From positions 466,001 to 530,000 of the forward strand of contig NZ_CP158190.1 of NCBI RefSeq assembly GCF_040250305.1: DNA of 64,000 nucleotides, given 5' to 3'. Both the position numbers and the translations under genes were made by a program. The notes under the pieces are model-generated. The model was not told where the DNA came from, did not search any database, and saw only the letters and a list, made by a program, of their open reading frames with translations. This document shows positions 16,901 through 24,870 of the stretch, one piece after another (the stretch's first letter is position 1; every line of letters begins with the position of its first letter). This DNA comes from Peribacillus frigoritolerans (GTDB taxonomy: Bacteria > Bacillota > Bacilli > Bacillales > DSM-1321).

Positions 16901-17968
16901 ATGAATGTAAAACAAGGGGCAAGCACTGTAAATGCAAAACAACAGGTTAAGACAATGAAAGCGGCGGTCGTCAATGAATTTAACCAAAAACTTGAGATTA
17001 AAGAAGTACCCATCCCGGAATTGGAGTATGGTGAGATATTAGTGAAAATTAAAGCCTGTGGCGTGTGTCATACCGATCTACATGCGGTCCATGGTGATTG
17101 GCCGGTAAAACCCAAGCTTCCGCTTATCCCCGGACATGAGGGTGTGGGTATTATAGAAAAGGTGGCAGAAGGCGTAACTTCCTTGAAAGTGGGTGACCGT
17201 GTTGGGATCCCATGGCTTTATTCGGCATGTGGCGATTGTGAATATTGTCTGACTGGAAGGGAAACGCTTTGCTTGGATCAATTGAATGCAGGTTATTCCG
17301 TGGACGGCGGGTATGCGGAATATTGTAAAGCACCTGCCAAATATGTGGTGAAGGTTCCTGAAGGGCTTGACTTTGCGGAGGTATCACCGATTTTCTGTGC
17401 AGGTGTAACGACTTATAAGGCGCTTAAGGTATCAGAAGCAAAACCTGGTGATTGGGTAGCGATTTATGGAATTGGCGGATTGGGACATGTTGCCCTGCAA
17501 TACGCAAAAGCGATGGGCTTTAATGTTATTGCTGTCGATATTCAAGATGATAAGCTTGATCTGGCAACGGAACTGGGGGCGGATTACACGGTTAATGGGC
17601 TTAAGACCGATCCTGTACAGGCCATAAAGGATAAGGTTGGCGGTGTGCAGGCATCCATTTCTGTGGCGGTTACGAAAAAAGCATTCGAACAGGCTTACAG
17701 TTCAGTCAAGAGGGGCGGCACACTTGTCGTAGTCGGATTGCCGAATGATGAACTTCCAATCCCGATTTTTGATACAGTGTTAAATGGGGTAACTGTAAAA
17801 GGGTCCATCGTTGGGACGAGAAAAGATTTACAGGAAGCTGTTCAATTTGCGGCTGATGGAAAAGTCAGAACGAATATTGAAACAAGAAAGCTTGATGAAA
17901 TCAATGACGTGTTTTCCATGATGGAAAAGGGAGAAATCAACGGACGTATCGTATTGACGCTAGAATAG
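16901..17968 (+). CDS. adhP: Zinc-dependent alcohol dehydrogenase (AdhP/AdhT type)
   Basis: 355 residues, medium-chain dehydrogenase. Catalytic zinc ligands are in CGVCHTDLH (about 54-62) and the GHEG motif (about 84). The structural zinc loop has four cysteines ([15 protein letters not shown]). The NAD site is [17 protein letters not shown]. It interconverts primary alcohols and aldehydes with NAD+. An 18-residue N-terminal extension precedes the usual MKAAVV start; the ATG at 16901 has AGGGAGG about 10 bases upstream, so the extension may be real. The sigma-54 promoter implies induction by a specific activator. Confidence 0.93.
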   Translation: MNVKQGASTVNAKQQVKTMKAAVVNEFNQKLEIKEVPIPELEYGEILVKIKACGVCHTDLHAVHGDWPVKPKLPLIPGHEGVGIIEKVAEGVTSLKVGDRVGIPWLYSACGDCEYCLTGRETLCLDQLNAGYSVDGGYAEYCKAPAKYVVKVPEGLDFAEVSPIFCAGVTTYKALKVSEAKPGDWVAIYGIGGLGHVALQYAKAMGFNVIAVDIQDDKLDLATELGADYTVNGLKTDPVQAIKDKVGGVQASISVAVTKKAFEQAYSSVKRGGTLVVVGLPNDELPIPIFDTVLNGVTVKGSIVGTRKDLQEAVQFAADGKVRTNIETRKLDEINDVFSMMEKGEINGRIVLTLE

Positions 17969-17975
17969 GAACAGA

Positions 17976-18009
17976 GGAGGAAGCCCTGGAACGGGGCATC
18001 CTTCTTTTT
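17976..18009 (+). terminator. Terminator between converging adhP and the activator gene
   Basis: Imperfect GGAAGCCC/GGGGCATCC stem followed by TTCTTTTTA. Confidence 0.7.
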
Positions 18010-18010
18010 A

Positions 18011-19441
18011 TTATGTCTGGCTCTTCTCATTTAATATATAGCGCAATTTCCTTATGGATATCTGCAAGCGTTTGGCAGCTTCATTCCGGTTGCCGTAGGT
18101 TTTTTGCAGTGCCTGCATGACGAGCTCCTTTCCAATTGTCGATTGAAGCTGTTTGATTTCCGTAAGGATTTCTTCAAGCATCAGTTCATCCTTCTCATTA
18201 AAGTCAGCCACCAGCCTTTTTCGCCACTCTTCAAGAAGGTTTTCAGTTGACTGAATCCCATTAGGGGCCACATTTTTGTCAGGAGTGAACTGGTTGTTGG
18301 ATAGAGAGATATCATTGGCGGTTATTACCGACTTATTGTCTGCAAGAGTTAGCGTGCGCATGACTACATTAGAAAGTTCGCGTATGTTGCCTGGCCAGTT
18401 GTATTGCTGTAATTTTTCAATGGCTTCATTCGAAAAAGAAATATCTCCATGACCATTTCTCTCAACCAAGTGACGGACAAGCAACGGAATATCCTCTTTT
18501 CGGCTCCTTAATGGCGGGATATCCAAAGTCACGACGTTCAGTCGGTAAAATAGGTCTTCCCGAAATTTATTCTTGTCCACTGCCTGCTGCAGATTTTCAT
18601 TGGAGGCCGCCACTAACCGGGCGTTCGTCCGTAATGTCCCGCTGCTGCCAACCCGCATGAATTCCCGTGTTTCCAAAACCCTAAGCAATTTGACTTGAAT
18701 GGCGGGACTCGCATCCGCAATTTCATCAAGGAAAAGCGTCCCGTTCCCTGCAATTTCGAAAAAACCCTTTCGTAGCTGGGTCGCTCCTGTGAAAGCTCCC
18801 TTTTCATGACCGAATAATTCGCTTTCCAGCAGGGATTCAGAGATCGCTCCACAATTGATGCCGATAAAAGGTTCATGGTTCCGGGGACTGGCAATGTGGA
18901 TGAAGCGGGAAAGCACTTCTTTACCGCTTCCAGTTTCTCCTTCAATTAATACATTGACCGATTTTTGGGCCACCTTGAAAGCCGTTTCAATCAAATTCTT
19001 CATTAAAGGACTTTCACCGACAATGAGTCCTGAATCCTCGGCTAGCTTATGGATGAAATGCTGATTCAAAGCTTCATTTTCATTCAATAGGTTGTCAATC
19101 TGCCTTTCCAGTACTTCAATATCCACGAAGGGTTTTTCCATGTAATCACTCGCACCGAGCTTCATTGCATCAACAGCGGTCTTGACGGTGCTGTATCCGG
19201 TCATGATCAGTACCTTGCACCGCGGCTGCAGTTGTTTTAGATGCTGAAGGAGGGAAAGCCCATCACAATCCGGAAGCTTCAAATCTATCATTGCGACATC
19301 AAAACGCTGCTGATTCCAATCGATCTCATGAAACTCCTTGCCGCTATTCACAACTTGTACGAGGTAACCTTTCATCGTAAAAAGGCGGGATAGAAAAGTC
19401 CCAACCTCTTTCTCATCGTCTACCACAAGTAAATGAACCAC
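18011..19441 (-). CDS. NtrC-family sigma-54-dependent response regulator
   Basis: 476 residues. Receiver domain (1-115) with phospho-acceptor Asp near 52 (MIDLKLPDCDG); AAA+ domain (about 140-375) with Walker A GETGSGKE, the sigma-54-contact loop GAFTGA in ELFGHEKGAFTGAT, and Walker B GTLFLDEIAD; C-terminal Fis-type helix-turn-helix (AAKRLQISIRKLRYIL). The GTG start lies 5 bases after the kinase stop. It is the obvious activator for the sigma-54 promoter before adhP, although direct binding is an inference. Confidence 0.93.
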   Translation of the reverse strand: MVHLLVVDDEKEVGTFLSRLFTMKGYLVQVVNSGKEFHEIDWNQQRFDVAMIDLKLPDCDGLSLLQHLKQLQPRCKVLIMTGYSTVKTAVDAMKLGASDYMEKPFVDIEVLERQIDNLLNENEALNQHFIHKLAEDSGLIVGESPLMKNLIETAFKVAQKSVNVLIEGETGSGKEVLSRFIHIASPRNHEPFIGINCGAISESLLESELFGHEKGAFTGATQLRKGFFEIAGNGTLFLDEIADASPAIQVKLLRVLETREFMRVGSSGTLRTNARLVAASNENLQQAVDKNKFREDLFYRLNVVTLDIPPLRSRKEDIPLLVRHLVERNGHGDISFSNEAIEKLQQYNWPGNIRELSNVVMRTLTLADNKSVITANDISLSNNQFTPDKNVAPNGIQSTENLLEEWRKRLVADFNEKDELMLEEILTEIKQLQSTIGKELVMQALQKTYGNRNEAAKRLQISIRKLRYILNEKSQT

Positions 19442-19445
19442 CTTA

Positions 19446-21059
19446 TCATCCCCTTTCCTCTCCTTGTAAGGGAAGCCTCAGGAAAAAAGTGCTTCCTTGT
19501 CCTGGTGTGCTCAAAACGTCGATCTTTCCGCCATGGTCTTTGGCGATGCCGAGGCTTACAGACAGCCCCAAACCTGTACCTTTTTCACGGTCTTTAGTCG
19601 TATGAAAGGGATGGAATATGAAGGGCAGGCGTTCAATTTCAATCCCCGTTCCGTTATCAGTCACCTGAACCACCATGAACTTGTTTTCTGTATAGGTAGT
19701 GATCGCAATCGATTTTTCCGTTTGGGCGGACTCATCCAATGCGTCCTTGGCATTCAATAGCAAGTTGATGATGATCTGTTCTATCTGCGGCTGGCTGCCC
19801 TTTATGAAAGGAAGGTCTTCCTGAAGGGTAAGATGGAGGGAGATTTGCTTCTTCCCAAGTTGGAACTTCAATAGGTTCAGAACCTGGTGAATGGCTTCGT
19901 TAATAGAGTAATAGTGGAATCTATACTCATCCTGCCTTGAAAAGGTAAGCAGGCTTTTCACTATTTGCCTGCATCGGTCCCCACAAATCTTGATATCGTC
20001 CAATAGCATATAATCCGGATTGGCCTGTGGGGTTTTCCGTAATAAAATTTGCGAGTTACCAAGAATGGCCGTTAATGGGCTATTCAATTCATGGGCAATC
20101 CCGGCTGCCATTTCACCAATCGCCCCAAGTTTCCCGGCATGCAATAGCTGGACTTCCATCTGTCTTCTTTCGGTGACATTTTTATAATAAGCAATGACCC
20201 CATATACTTGATGCTCCTTATTCTGAATCGGGTAGGCATGCATTTCCAAGATGGTATCATGCTGAAGGAGAATTTCCTGAAACCCTGGCTTATTACACGT
20301 AAAGGTATCTTGAATCAGAGATTGGGATTTTTCAATTAAAGCAAGCAGGTCGGAAAAGTCCCTAGCTGAATCATTGGATTGATAGACCGTTCCTTTGTGA
20401 TCAAAGACGATGATCATATCCTCAACTGCCTTGAATGTATCCTCCCACTCCTGTTTGGAATGAAGAACTTCCTTATAAAGCTGGGCATTCTCCAAAGTTA
20501 ACGCAAGCTGGTTGGATAGTTGCTCAAGAAATTCGAGTTCATCTTCATGCCATGTTTTCTTTTTCTTCCTGCCGAAAGTCCAAATTCCGATTTTTTTACT
20601 TTTTCCGTATAAAGGGACTAATAGAAGTGATTCGATTTCAAGGGATAATAGACGTTCCTTTTCTGGGAATTCCGGTAGCCGTTTAACTTCCACCTGAATC
20701 GGCTGTTTGTCCTTCAGGGCCGATGAGAAATCCTGAAAAGGGTGTAACAAGTTTTTGGGATCCATTTCAAGTTCGCAGTGACCATTAGGGCAAATGTGAA
20801 GCAGGGTAGGTTCTTCCTCATACAATATGACAAAATGACTGTCATCGAAGGTAATGAGCTGCTTAAGTTTTGCAATAACATTTCGGAGAATCTCTTGGAT
20901 GTCGATGTCCATATTCATATTTTTAGTGATGTCATTCATGATTTCAAGCTGCATATTCTTCTTCTTCAGCTGATCCACGGTTTTCTTAAGTTCCGTGTAA
21001 TACGTTTTCTTTGAAGATTTAACGCCTGTCATTAAATCTATCATTTCAAGTTTGTTCAT
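19446..21059 (-). CDS. GAF/PAS sensor histidine kinase, partner of the NtrC-type regulator
   Basis: 537 residues from the ATG at 21059, which has AAGAGGTG upstream; a GTG three codons earlier sits on the ribosome site itself. An N-terminal coiled coil is followed by a GAF domain (about 45-195), a PAS domain (about 205-310), HisKA with His near 325 (AAGIAHELNSPLTAILGNSQ) and HATPase_c (NLLLNAKDALD, DNGTGI, GTGLGLS). No membrane segments are present, so it senses a cytoplasmic signal. A CPNGHCELEMD patch in the GAF domain offers Cys/His residues that could bind metal or redox ligands. Confidence 0.9.
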   Translation of the reverse strand: MNKLEMIDLMTGVKSSKKTYYTELKKTVDQLKKKNMQLEIMNDITKNMNMDIDIQEILRNVIAKLKQLITFDDSHFVILYEEEPTLLHICPNGHCELEMDPKNLLHPFQDFSSALKDKQPIQVEVKRLPEFPEKERLLSLEIESLLLVPLYGKSKKIGIWTFGRKKKKTWHEDELEFLEQLSNQLALTLENAQLYKEVLHSKQEWEDTFKAVEDMIIVFDHKGTVYQSNDSARDFSDLLALIEKSQSLIQDTFTCNKPGFQEILLQHDTILEMHAYPIQNKEHQVYGVIAYYKNVTERRQMEVQLLHAGKLGAIGEMAAGIAHELNSPLTAILGNSQILLRKTPQANPDYMLLDDIKICGDRCRQIVKSLLTFSRQDEYRFHYYSINEAIHQVLNLLKFQLGKKQISLHLTLQEDLPFIKGSQPQIEQIIINLLLNAKDALDESAQTEKSIAITTYTENKFMVVQVTDNGTGIEIERLPFIFHPFHTTKDREKGTGLGLSVSLGIAKDHGGKIDVLSTPGQGSTFFLRLPLQGEERG

Positions 21060-21071
21060 GCTTTTCACCTC

Positions 21072-22220
21072 TTATAGGGCTGTAAGAAGCAGCTGATTTA
21101 TCTGATCTAATGACATATCACGAGGATTTGTGATCATGCAGGCATCCTCAAGAGCGGTCATCCCAATGGGATCTATCATTTCTTTCGTAATGCCGACATC
21201 ACTTAAAGTTTTGGGAGCCCCTATATCCTGTGATAATTCCCTTACGAAGCTAATGGCTGCCATTCCTGCTTGCTGCTCGGTCAATGCCCGTGTATCGATA
21301 CCCATGATGTCGGCAATCTCGCGGAATCGCCTTGGTGAGGCAATTCGATTGAAATCCATGACATGGGGAAGGAGTATCGCATTGATTTCACCATGCGGAA
21401 GGAGGTACTTGCCGCCTAGGGCATGTGAAATGGCATGGGCAGCCCCCAAAATGGCATTGGAAAAGGCCAGTCCAGCCTGCAGGCTCGCCATCGCCATCGC
21501 TTTTTTTGCTTCCTCATTATGCCTGGATGCAACAGAGGGGCGTAAGTGACGGGAAACGATGGAAAGCGCGTTTTTAGCTTGTACATCTGTCAAAGGTGTC
21601 GCAGCGATTGAAACATAGGATTCAATGGCGTGGGTTAAAACATCCATTCCCGTAGCTGCTGTCAAATCCGGTCCCAAGGTGGTTAAGGTACCAGGGTCGA
21701 CTATTGCAATATCGGGGACGAGTGATTTTGAAATGATCGTCATTTTTTTCTCGCGGAATGAATCGACGATCACCGAAAACTGGGATACTTCCGAACCCGA
21801 TCCAGCAGTGGTCATGATCATCACCATGGGCGGGAGGGGAGAGTGGACTTTATCAACCCCTTCATAATCACTGATGATGCCGCCATTCGTTACTAAAAGG
21901 GCAACCCCTTTGGCGACATCCAAAGCACTGCCTCCACCCAACCCGATGATGGCATCACATTCTTGTTCTTTAAATGCCAAACAGCCAGCCTCGATCTCCC
22001 TGTCCTTCGGATTGGTCGTCATTTCAATGAAGGTAGCAAAAGCAAGGCCTGCATCTTGGCAGGATTTAATGACTTTATCTAACCAGCCAGCATTGGCAAC
22101 CCCGGAGTCGCTTACTATCAGCGCCTTTTTGGCACCCAGCCGCAAGCAGGCCTCGCCAGCTTGTTCAATCGAACCTTTTCCAAAAATCACTTCCGGCATC
22201 ACGAATTTAGTTATCGGCAT
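21072..22220 (-). CDS. Iron-containing alcohol dehydrogenase (group III)
   Basis: 382 residues from the ATG at 22220 (MPITKFVMPEVIFGKGS), which has GGGAGAAGG 7 bases upstream. The open frame continues to 22406 but that extension is not family-like. Motifs: the NAD-binding GGGSALDVAKG, the iron-binding GMDVLTHAIESYVS, and a His-rich HAISHALGGKYLLPHGEINAILLPHVM. It is first gene of an operon with the kinase (12 bp gap) and regulator. Together with the zinc enzyme across the terminator, it suggests control of short-chain alcohol or diol oxidation. No sigma-54 motif is visible before this gene. Confidence 0.92.
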   Translation of the reverse strand: MPITKFVMPEVIFGKGSIEQAGEACLRLGAKKALIVSDSGVANAGWLDKVIKSCQDAGLAFATFIEMTTNPKDREIEAGCLAFKEQECDAIIGLGGGSALDVAKGVALLVTNGGIISDYEGVDKVHSPLPPMVMIMTTAGSGSEVSQFSVIVDSFREKKMTIISKSLVPDIAIVDPGTLTTLGPDLTAATGMDVLTHAIESYVSIAATPLTDVQAKNALSIVSRHLRPSVASRHNEEAKKAMAMASLQAGLAFSNAILGAAHAISHALGGKYLLPHGEINAILLPHVMDFNRIASPRRFREIADIMGIDTRALTEQQAGMAAISFVRELSQDIGAPKTLSDVGITKEMIDPIGMTALEDACMITNPRDMSLDQINQLLLTAL

Positions 22221-22491
22221 CTTTGCGCCTTCTCCCTGTAGAAATTCTATCTCTTCTGTATTATTTTCCCGAAAAAGAGCGAAAATCCTGTTTGGATTAC
22301 AGGTATTTTTATATAATATGACAAAATATCGAATGATAGGGAACTTTCGGCATGAGTCAAACATCCTGTTAATTTCTTTTATTTGTAAATTCGTTACTTT
22401 AGACATGCATGAATAGGGATAAACCTACCTAGTTAGTATTTTCTATGTATTGTAAAATTATGGAGGAATCTATTAAACTGGGAGGCAATCT

Positions 22492-23922
22492 ATGAAAAAA
22501 CAATTTCTGTCGGTAACCTTAATCGCAGCATTGACACTCGGGACAGCCGGGGCAACCACCGCATTAGCAGCGCCACATTCATCGCCGGTGCTATCAGCGC
22601 CACATTCATCGCCGGTGCTATCAGCGCCATCCACGGACAAGCAAGTCATTAAAAGAATCGATGCCGATAAAATCTACAAGAATATTGAATACCTCTCACA
22701 AACACCTCGGGTGGCCGGTACGGATTCTGAGTATAAAGCCGTCCAATTCATCAAAAAGCAATTTCAATCTTATGGCTATAAAGCCGATATTGAAGAGTTC
22801 AATTTTTTATCTTATACAGACCCAAATCTGGTCGAACTGTCCGTTGCCGGATTTGATGGGGAAATCCAAGCGAACCATTTAACCTATTCAGTTAATGGGG
22901 ACCTATCCGGTGAAGTGGTATATGCCGGTTTAGGAACGAAAGAAGAGCTTGAGGAAACCGACGTTGCAGGGAAGATTGCCCTTATACAAAGAGGAAGCCT
23001 CACTTTTGCAGAGAAAGTATTGAATGCAGCGGAAAAAGGGGCAGCGGGAGTCATCCTATTCAATAATGCAGATGGGGAATTAAACGGGACACTCGGAGAG
23101 GATAATGACAAGTATATTCCATCCGTCACGATCACCAAAAAGGATGGAGAAGCCCTTCTGGAAAAATTGAATGCTGAAGTCAAATTGACAGCATCATTAA
23201 AAATTGAAGGAGCCTATTCCGGAGAAAAAACCTCTTATAATGTAGTGGCAACGAAAAAAGCAACAAAGAACAATAAAGCAACAAAGAACGATATCATTTA
23301 TATTACTGGCCATCATGATTCCGTCGCAGGAGCACCCGGAGCGAATGATGATGCATCAGGAACATCCGTCACCCTTGAACTTGCCCGTGTTCTGAAGAAT
23401 CTTCCTACAGATACGGAAATTCGCTTCGTCACCTTTGGGGCAGAGGAAAATGGATTGCTGGGTTCAAAGCATTATGTGAGCAATCTCCCTGATGATGATA
23501 TCAAGCGGACCATTGCCAACTTCAATCTCGATATGGTGGGAAGCAAGGATGCCGGAGATTTGGTCATTTTGACTAATGATGGAGAAATGAACCTTGTAAC
23601 CGAGCTTGCCCAGGCATCAAGTACAAGACTGAATGGTGAGCCGACTCCATATGGACAAGGCGGGAGAAGTGACCATGTATCCTTTTCTGAGGCTGGGATT
23701 CCCGCTGCTTTATTCATCCACAGTCCATCAGAGCCTTGGTATCATACTCCTGATGATACCATTGATAAAATCTCAAAAGAAAAGCTTCAAGATGTTGCTG
23801 AAATTGTCGGCACCGCTGTCTATGACCAAGCAAAAATTGAAGCTAAAAAACCTGATCTCAATCATAAAAAAGGGAAAAAGGTGAAAGTTCCGCATTTATT
23901 TGACGAAAAGGAATTCAAATAA
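22492..23922 (+). CDS. Secreted M28 aminopeptidase with PA domain
   Basis: 476 residues. Signal peptide to about residue 27 (TTALA-APHS), then a propeptide start bearing a 9-residue tandem duplication (APHSSPVLS twice). A PA domain inserts at about 140-235 (AGKIALIQRGSLTFAEKVLNA). The M28 catalytic core covers 255-450 with the metal ligands H and D in YITGHHDSVAGAPGANDDASG, E in FGAEENGLLGS, D in FNLDMVG, and H in the SEPWYHTPDDT segment. It is an extracellular zinc aminopeptidase that releases amino acids from peptides. The tail is very Lys-rich. Confidence 0.92.
   Translation: MKKQFLSVTLIAALTLGTAGATTALAAPHSSPVLSAPHSSPVLSAPSTDKQVIKRIDADKIYKNIEYLSQTPRVAGTDSEYKAVQFIKKQFQSYGYKADIEEFNFLSYTDPNLVELSVAGFDGEIQANHLTYSVNGDLSGEVVYAGLGTKEELEETDVAGKIALIQRGSLTFAEKVLNAAEKGAAGVILFNNADGELNGTLGEDNDKYIPSVTITKKDGEALLEKLNAEVKLTASLKIEGAYSGEKTSYNVVATKKATKNNKATKNDIIYITGHHDSVAGAPGANDDASGTSVTLELARVLKNLPTDTEIRFVTFGAEENGLLGSKHYVSNLPDDDIKRTIANFNLDMVGSKDAGDLVILTNDGEMNLVTELAQASSTRLNGEPTPYGQGGRSDHVSFSEAGIPAALFIHSPSEPWYHTPDDTIDKISKEKLQDVAEIVGTAVYDQAKIEAKKPDLNHKKGKKVKVPHLFDEKEFK
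22570..22623 (+). repeat. 27-bp tandem duplication in the aminopeptidase propeptide
   Basis: Two perfect copies of a 27-bp unit (22570-22596 and 22597-22623) encode APHSSPVLS twice, just after the signal peptide. The perfect identity points to a recent slippage event, possibly length-variable between strains. Confidence 0.9.
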
Positions 23923-23936
23923 TGCAGTAAATATTC

Positions 23937-23964
23937 AGAGGGTGCAGCATGCACCCTCTTTTTA
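23937..23964 (+). terminator. Terminator of the aminopeptidase gene
   Basis: Perfect AGAGGGTGCA/TGCACCCTCT stem with a three-base loop and a T-run. Confidence 0.93.
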
Positions 23965-24157
23965 TGTTTAAAAATGTTAAATTAGGGGTAAAAAGTCTAA
24001 TCTGGAATTGGTGCGTGTGGGATGAATTCCCTAAACACTTAGCATAAATAGCTTATTTATCCCTATTTAACTCTAAGACTATAATCCTTATAATAAAAAT
24101 TATGAAAAATATGACAGTCTACATAATGAGAATAGTATGTTTGAGGTGATTTTTTAA

Positions 24158-24583
24158 GTGTATGCAAATTCATTGAGTGAAATTCACTCAGCCCTTTCCA
24201 GTAAAATGTCCGATGTGAATGAAAAAATCAACCGTTTGGAGCAGGCAAAAAGACAAATCAAAGAAGAACAGAATGCTTGTCTTGGTGAAATCGCTAAAAT
24301 TAAAAATCCGGACTTGGCAAAAAGCTGGACTGGAAACCGTGCAGAAGACTTTCAAGATTCCCGCAGTGATGCATACAAGGCAATGTCAACGATCATTCAT
24401 GATGATTATGACGACTATCAAGAGAAAATCGACGGTAAAATCATGATGCTTAATATAGAGAAAAAGGCTCTGAGTGCAGCAGGTACGATAGCACATGAAG
24501 CGGATGTTCTTTTAGGCAAAGGAGAAGCCTTCATAGATCAATTGGAAAGCAAAATATCATATTTAAAAGGGTGGTTGTTTTAA
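24158..24583 (+). CDS. ywqH: YwqH-like WXG-type partner protein (DUF5082)
   Basis: 141 residues from a GTG with a GAGGTGAT site. It is a helical hairpin protein with no signal peptide: long helices flank a central NPDLAKSWTGNRAEDFQDSRSDAY region (W-x-G at residues 53-55). DUF5082 proteins precede LXG toxin genes in Bacillus (ywqH-ywqI-ywqJ order) and act as secretion partners or chaperones for type VII export. The stop overlaps the next ATG. Confidence 0.85.
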   Translation: MYANSLSEIHSALSSKMSDVNEKINRLEQAKRQIKEEQNACLGEIAKIKNPDLAKSWTGNRAEDFQDSRSDAYKAMSTIIHDDYDDYQEKIDGKIMMLNIEKKALSAAGTIAHEADVLLGKGEAFIDQLESKISYLKGWLF

Positions 24584-24870
24584 TGACGACAATCAAACTG
24601 AATCATCCTGCCGTAATGAAGCAAGTCGATCAGGTGAAGACGGCACTTGGTACAGTCAAGCTTGGAAATTTGCGGGCAGGCGAGCTGGGCAGCAATAAAT
24701 TGGAATTCACTTCGAAATGGATCGACCGCGAAACGAACCTGGAGAAGGTCTTCGAGCAATATATCAAAATCGTCCAGAAAAACGTGGAAGATACCCGTGC
24801 CAACATTGACTTATTAAAAGAACAGGATGAAGCCATCGCCCATACGTCTTCACATGGGTATCAGCGATGA
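24583..24870 (+). CDS. ywqI: YwqI-like small helical LXG partner (DUF5344)
   Basis: 95 residues from the ATG at 24583, overlapping the ywqH-like stop (TAATG); a GTG at 24571 is less likely. It is helical, of WXG100-like length, and contains no W-x-G motif. Its stop overlaps the toxin ATG (ATGA), so the three genes are translationally coupled. By analogy with LXG-associated alpha-helical partners it would bind the LXG domain and target it to the type VII machinery, which is not encoded in this window. Confidence 0.82.
   Translation: MTTIKLNHPAVMKQVDQVKTALGTVKLGNLRAGELGSNKLEFTSKWIDRETNLEKVFEQYIKIVQKNVEDTRANIDLLKEQDEAIAHTSSHGYQR

Noticed and set aside
22221..22400. Sigma-54 promoter before the iron alcohol dehydrogenase operon
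   Set aside because: Every GC dinucleotide on the relevant strand was checked for the GG-N10-GC spacing and none fits.
22221..22406. N-terminal extension of the iron alcohol dehydrogenase up to 22406
   Set aside because: The extension has no family similarity, while the ATG at 22220 has a strong ribosome site and gives the normal family start.
21130..22416. Long plus-strand open frames antisense to the iron alcohol dehydrogenase
   Set aside because: Shadow frames of a well-supported gene on the other strand; composition is not protein-like and ribosome sites are absent.
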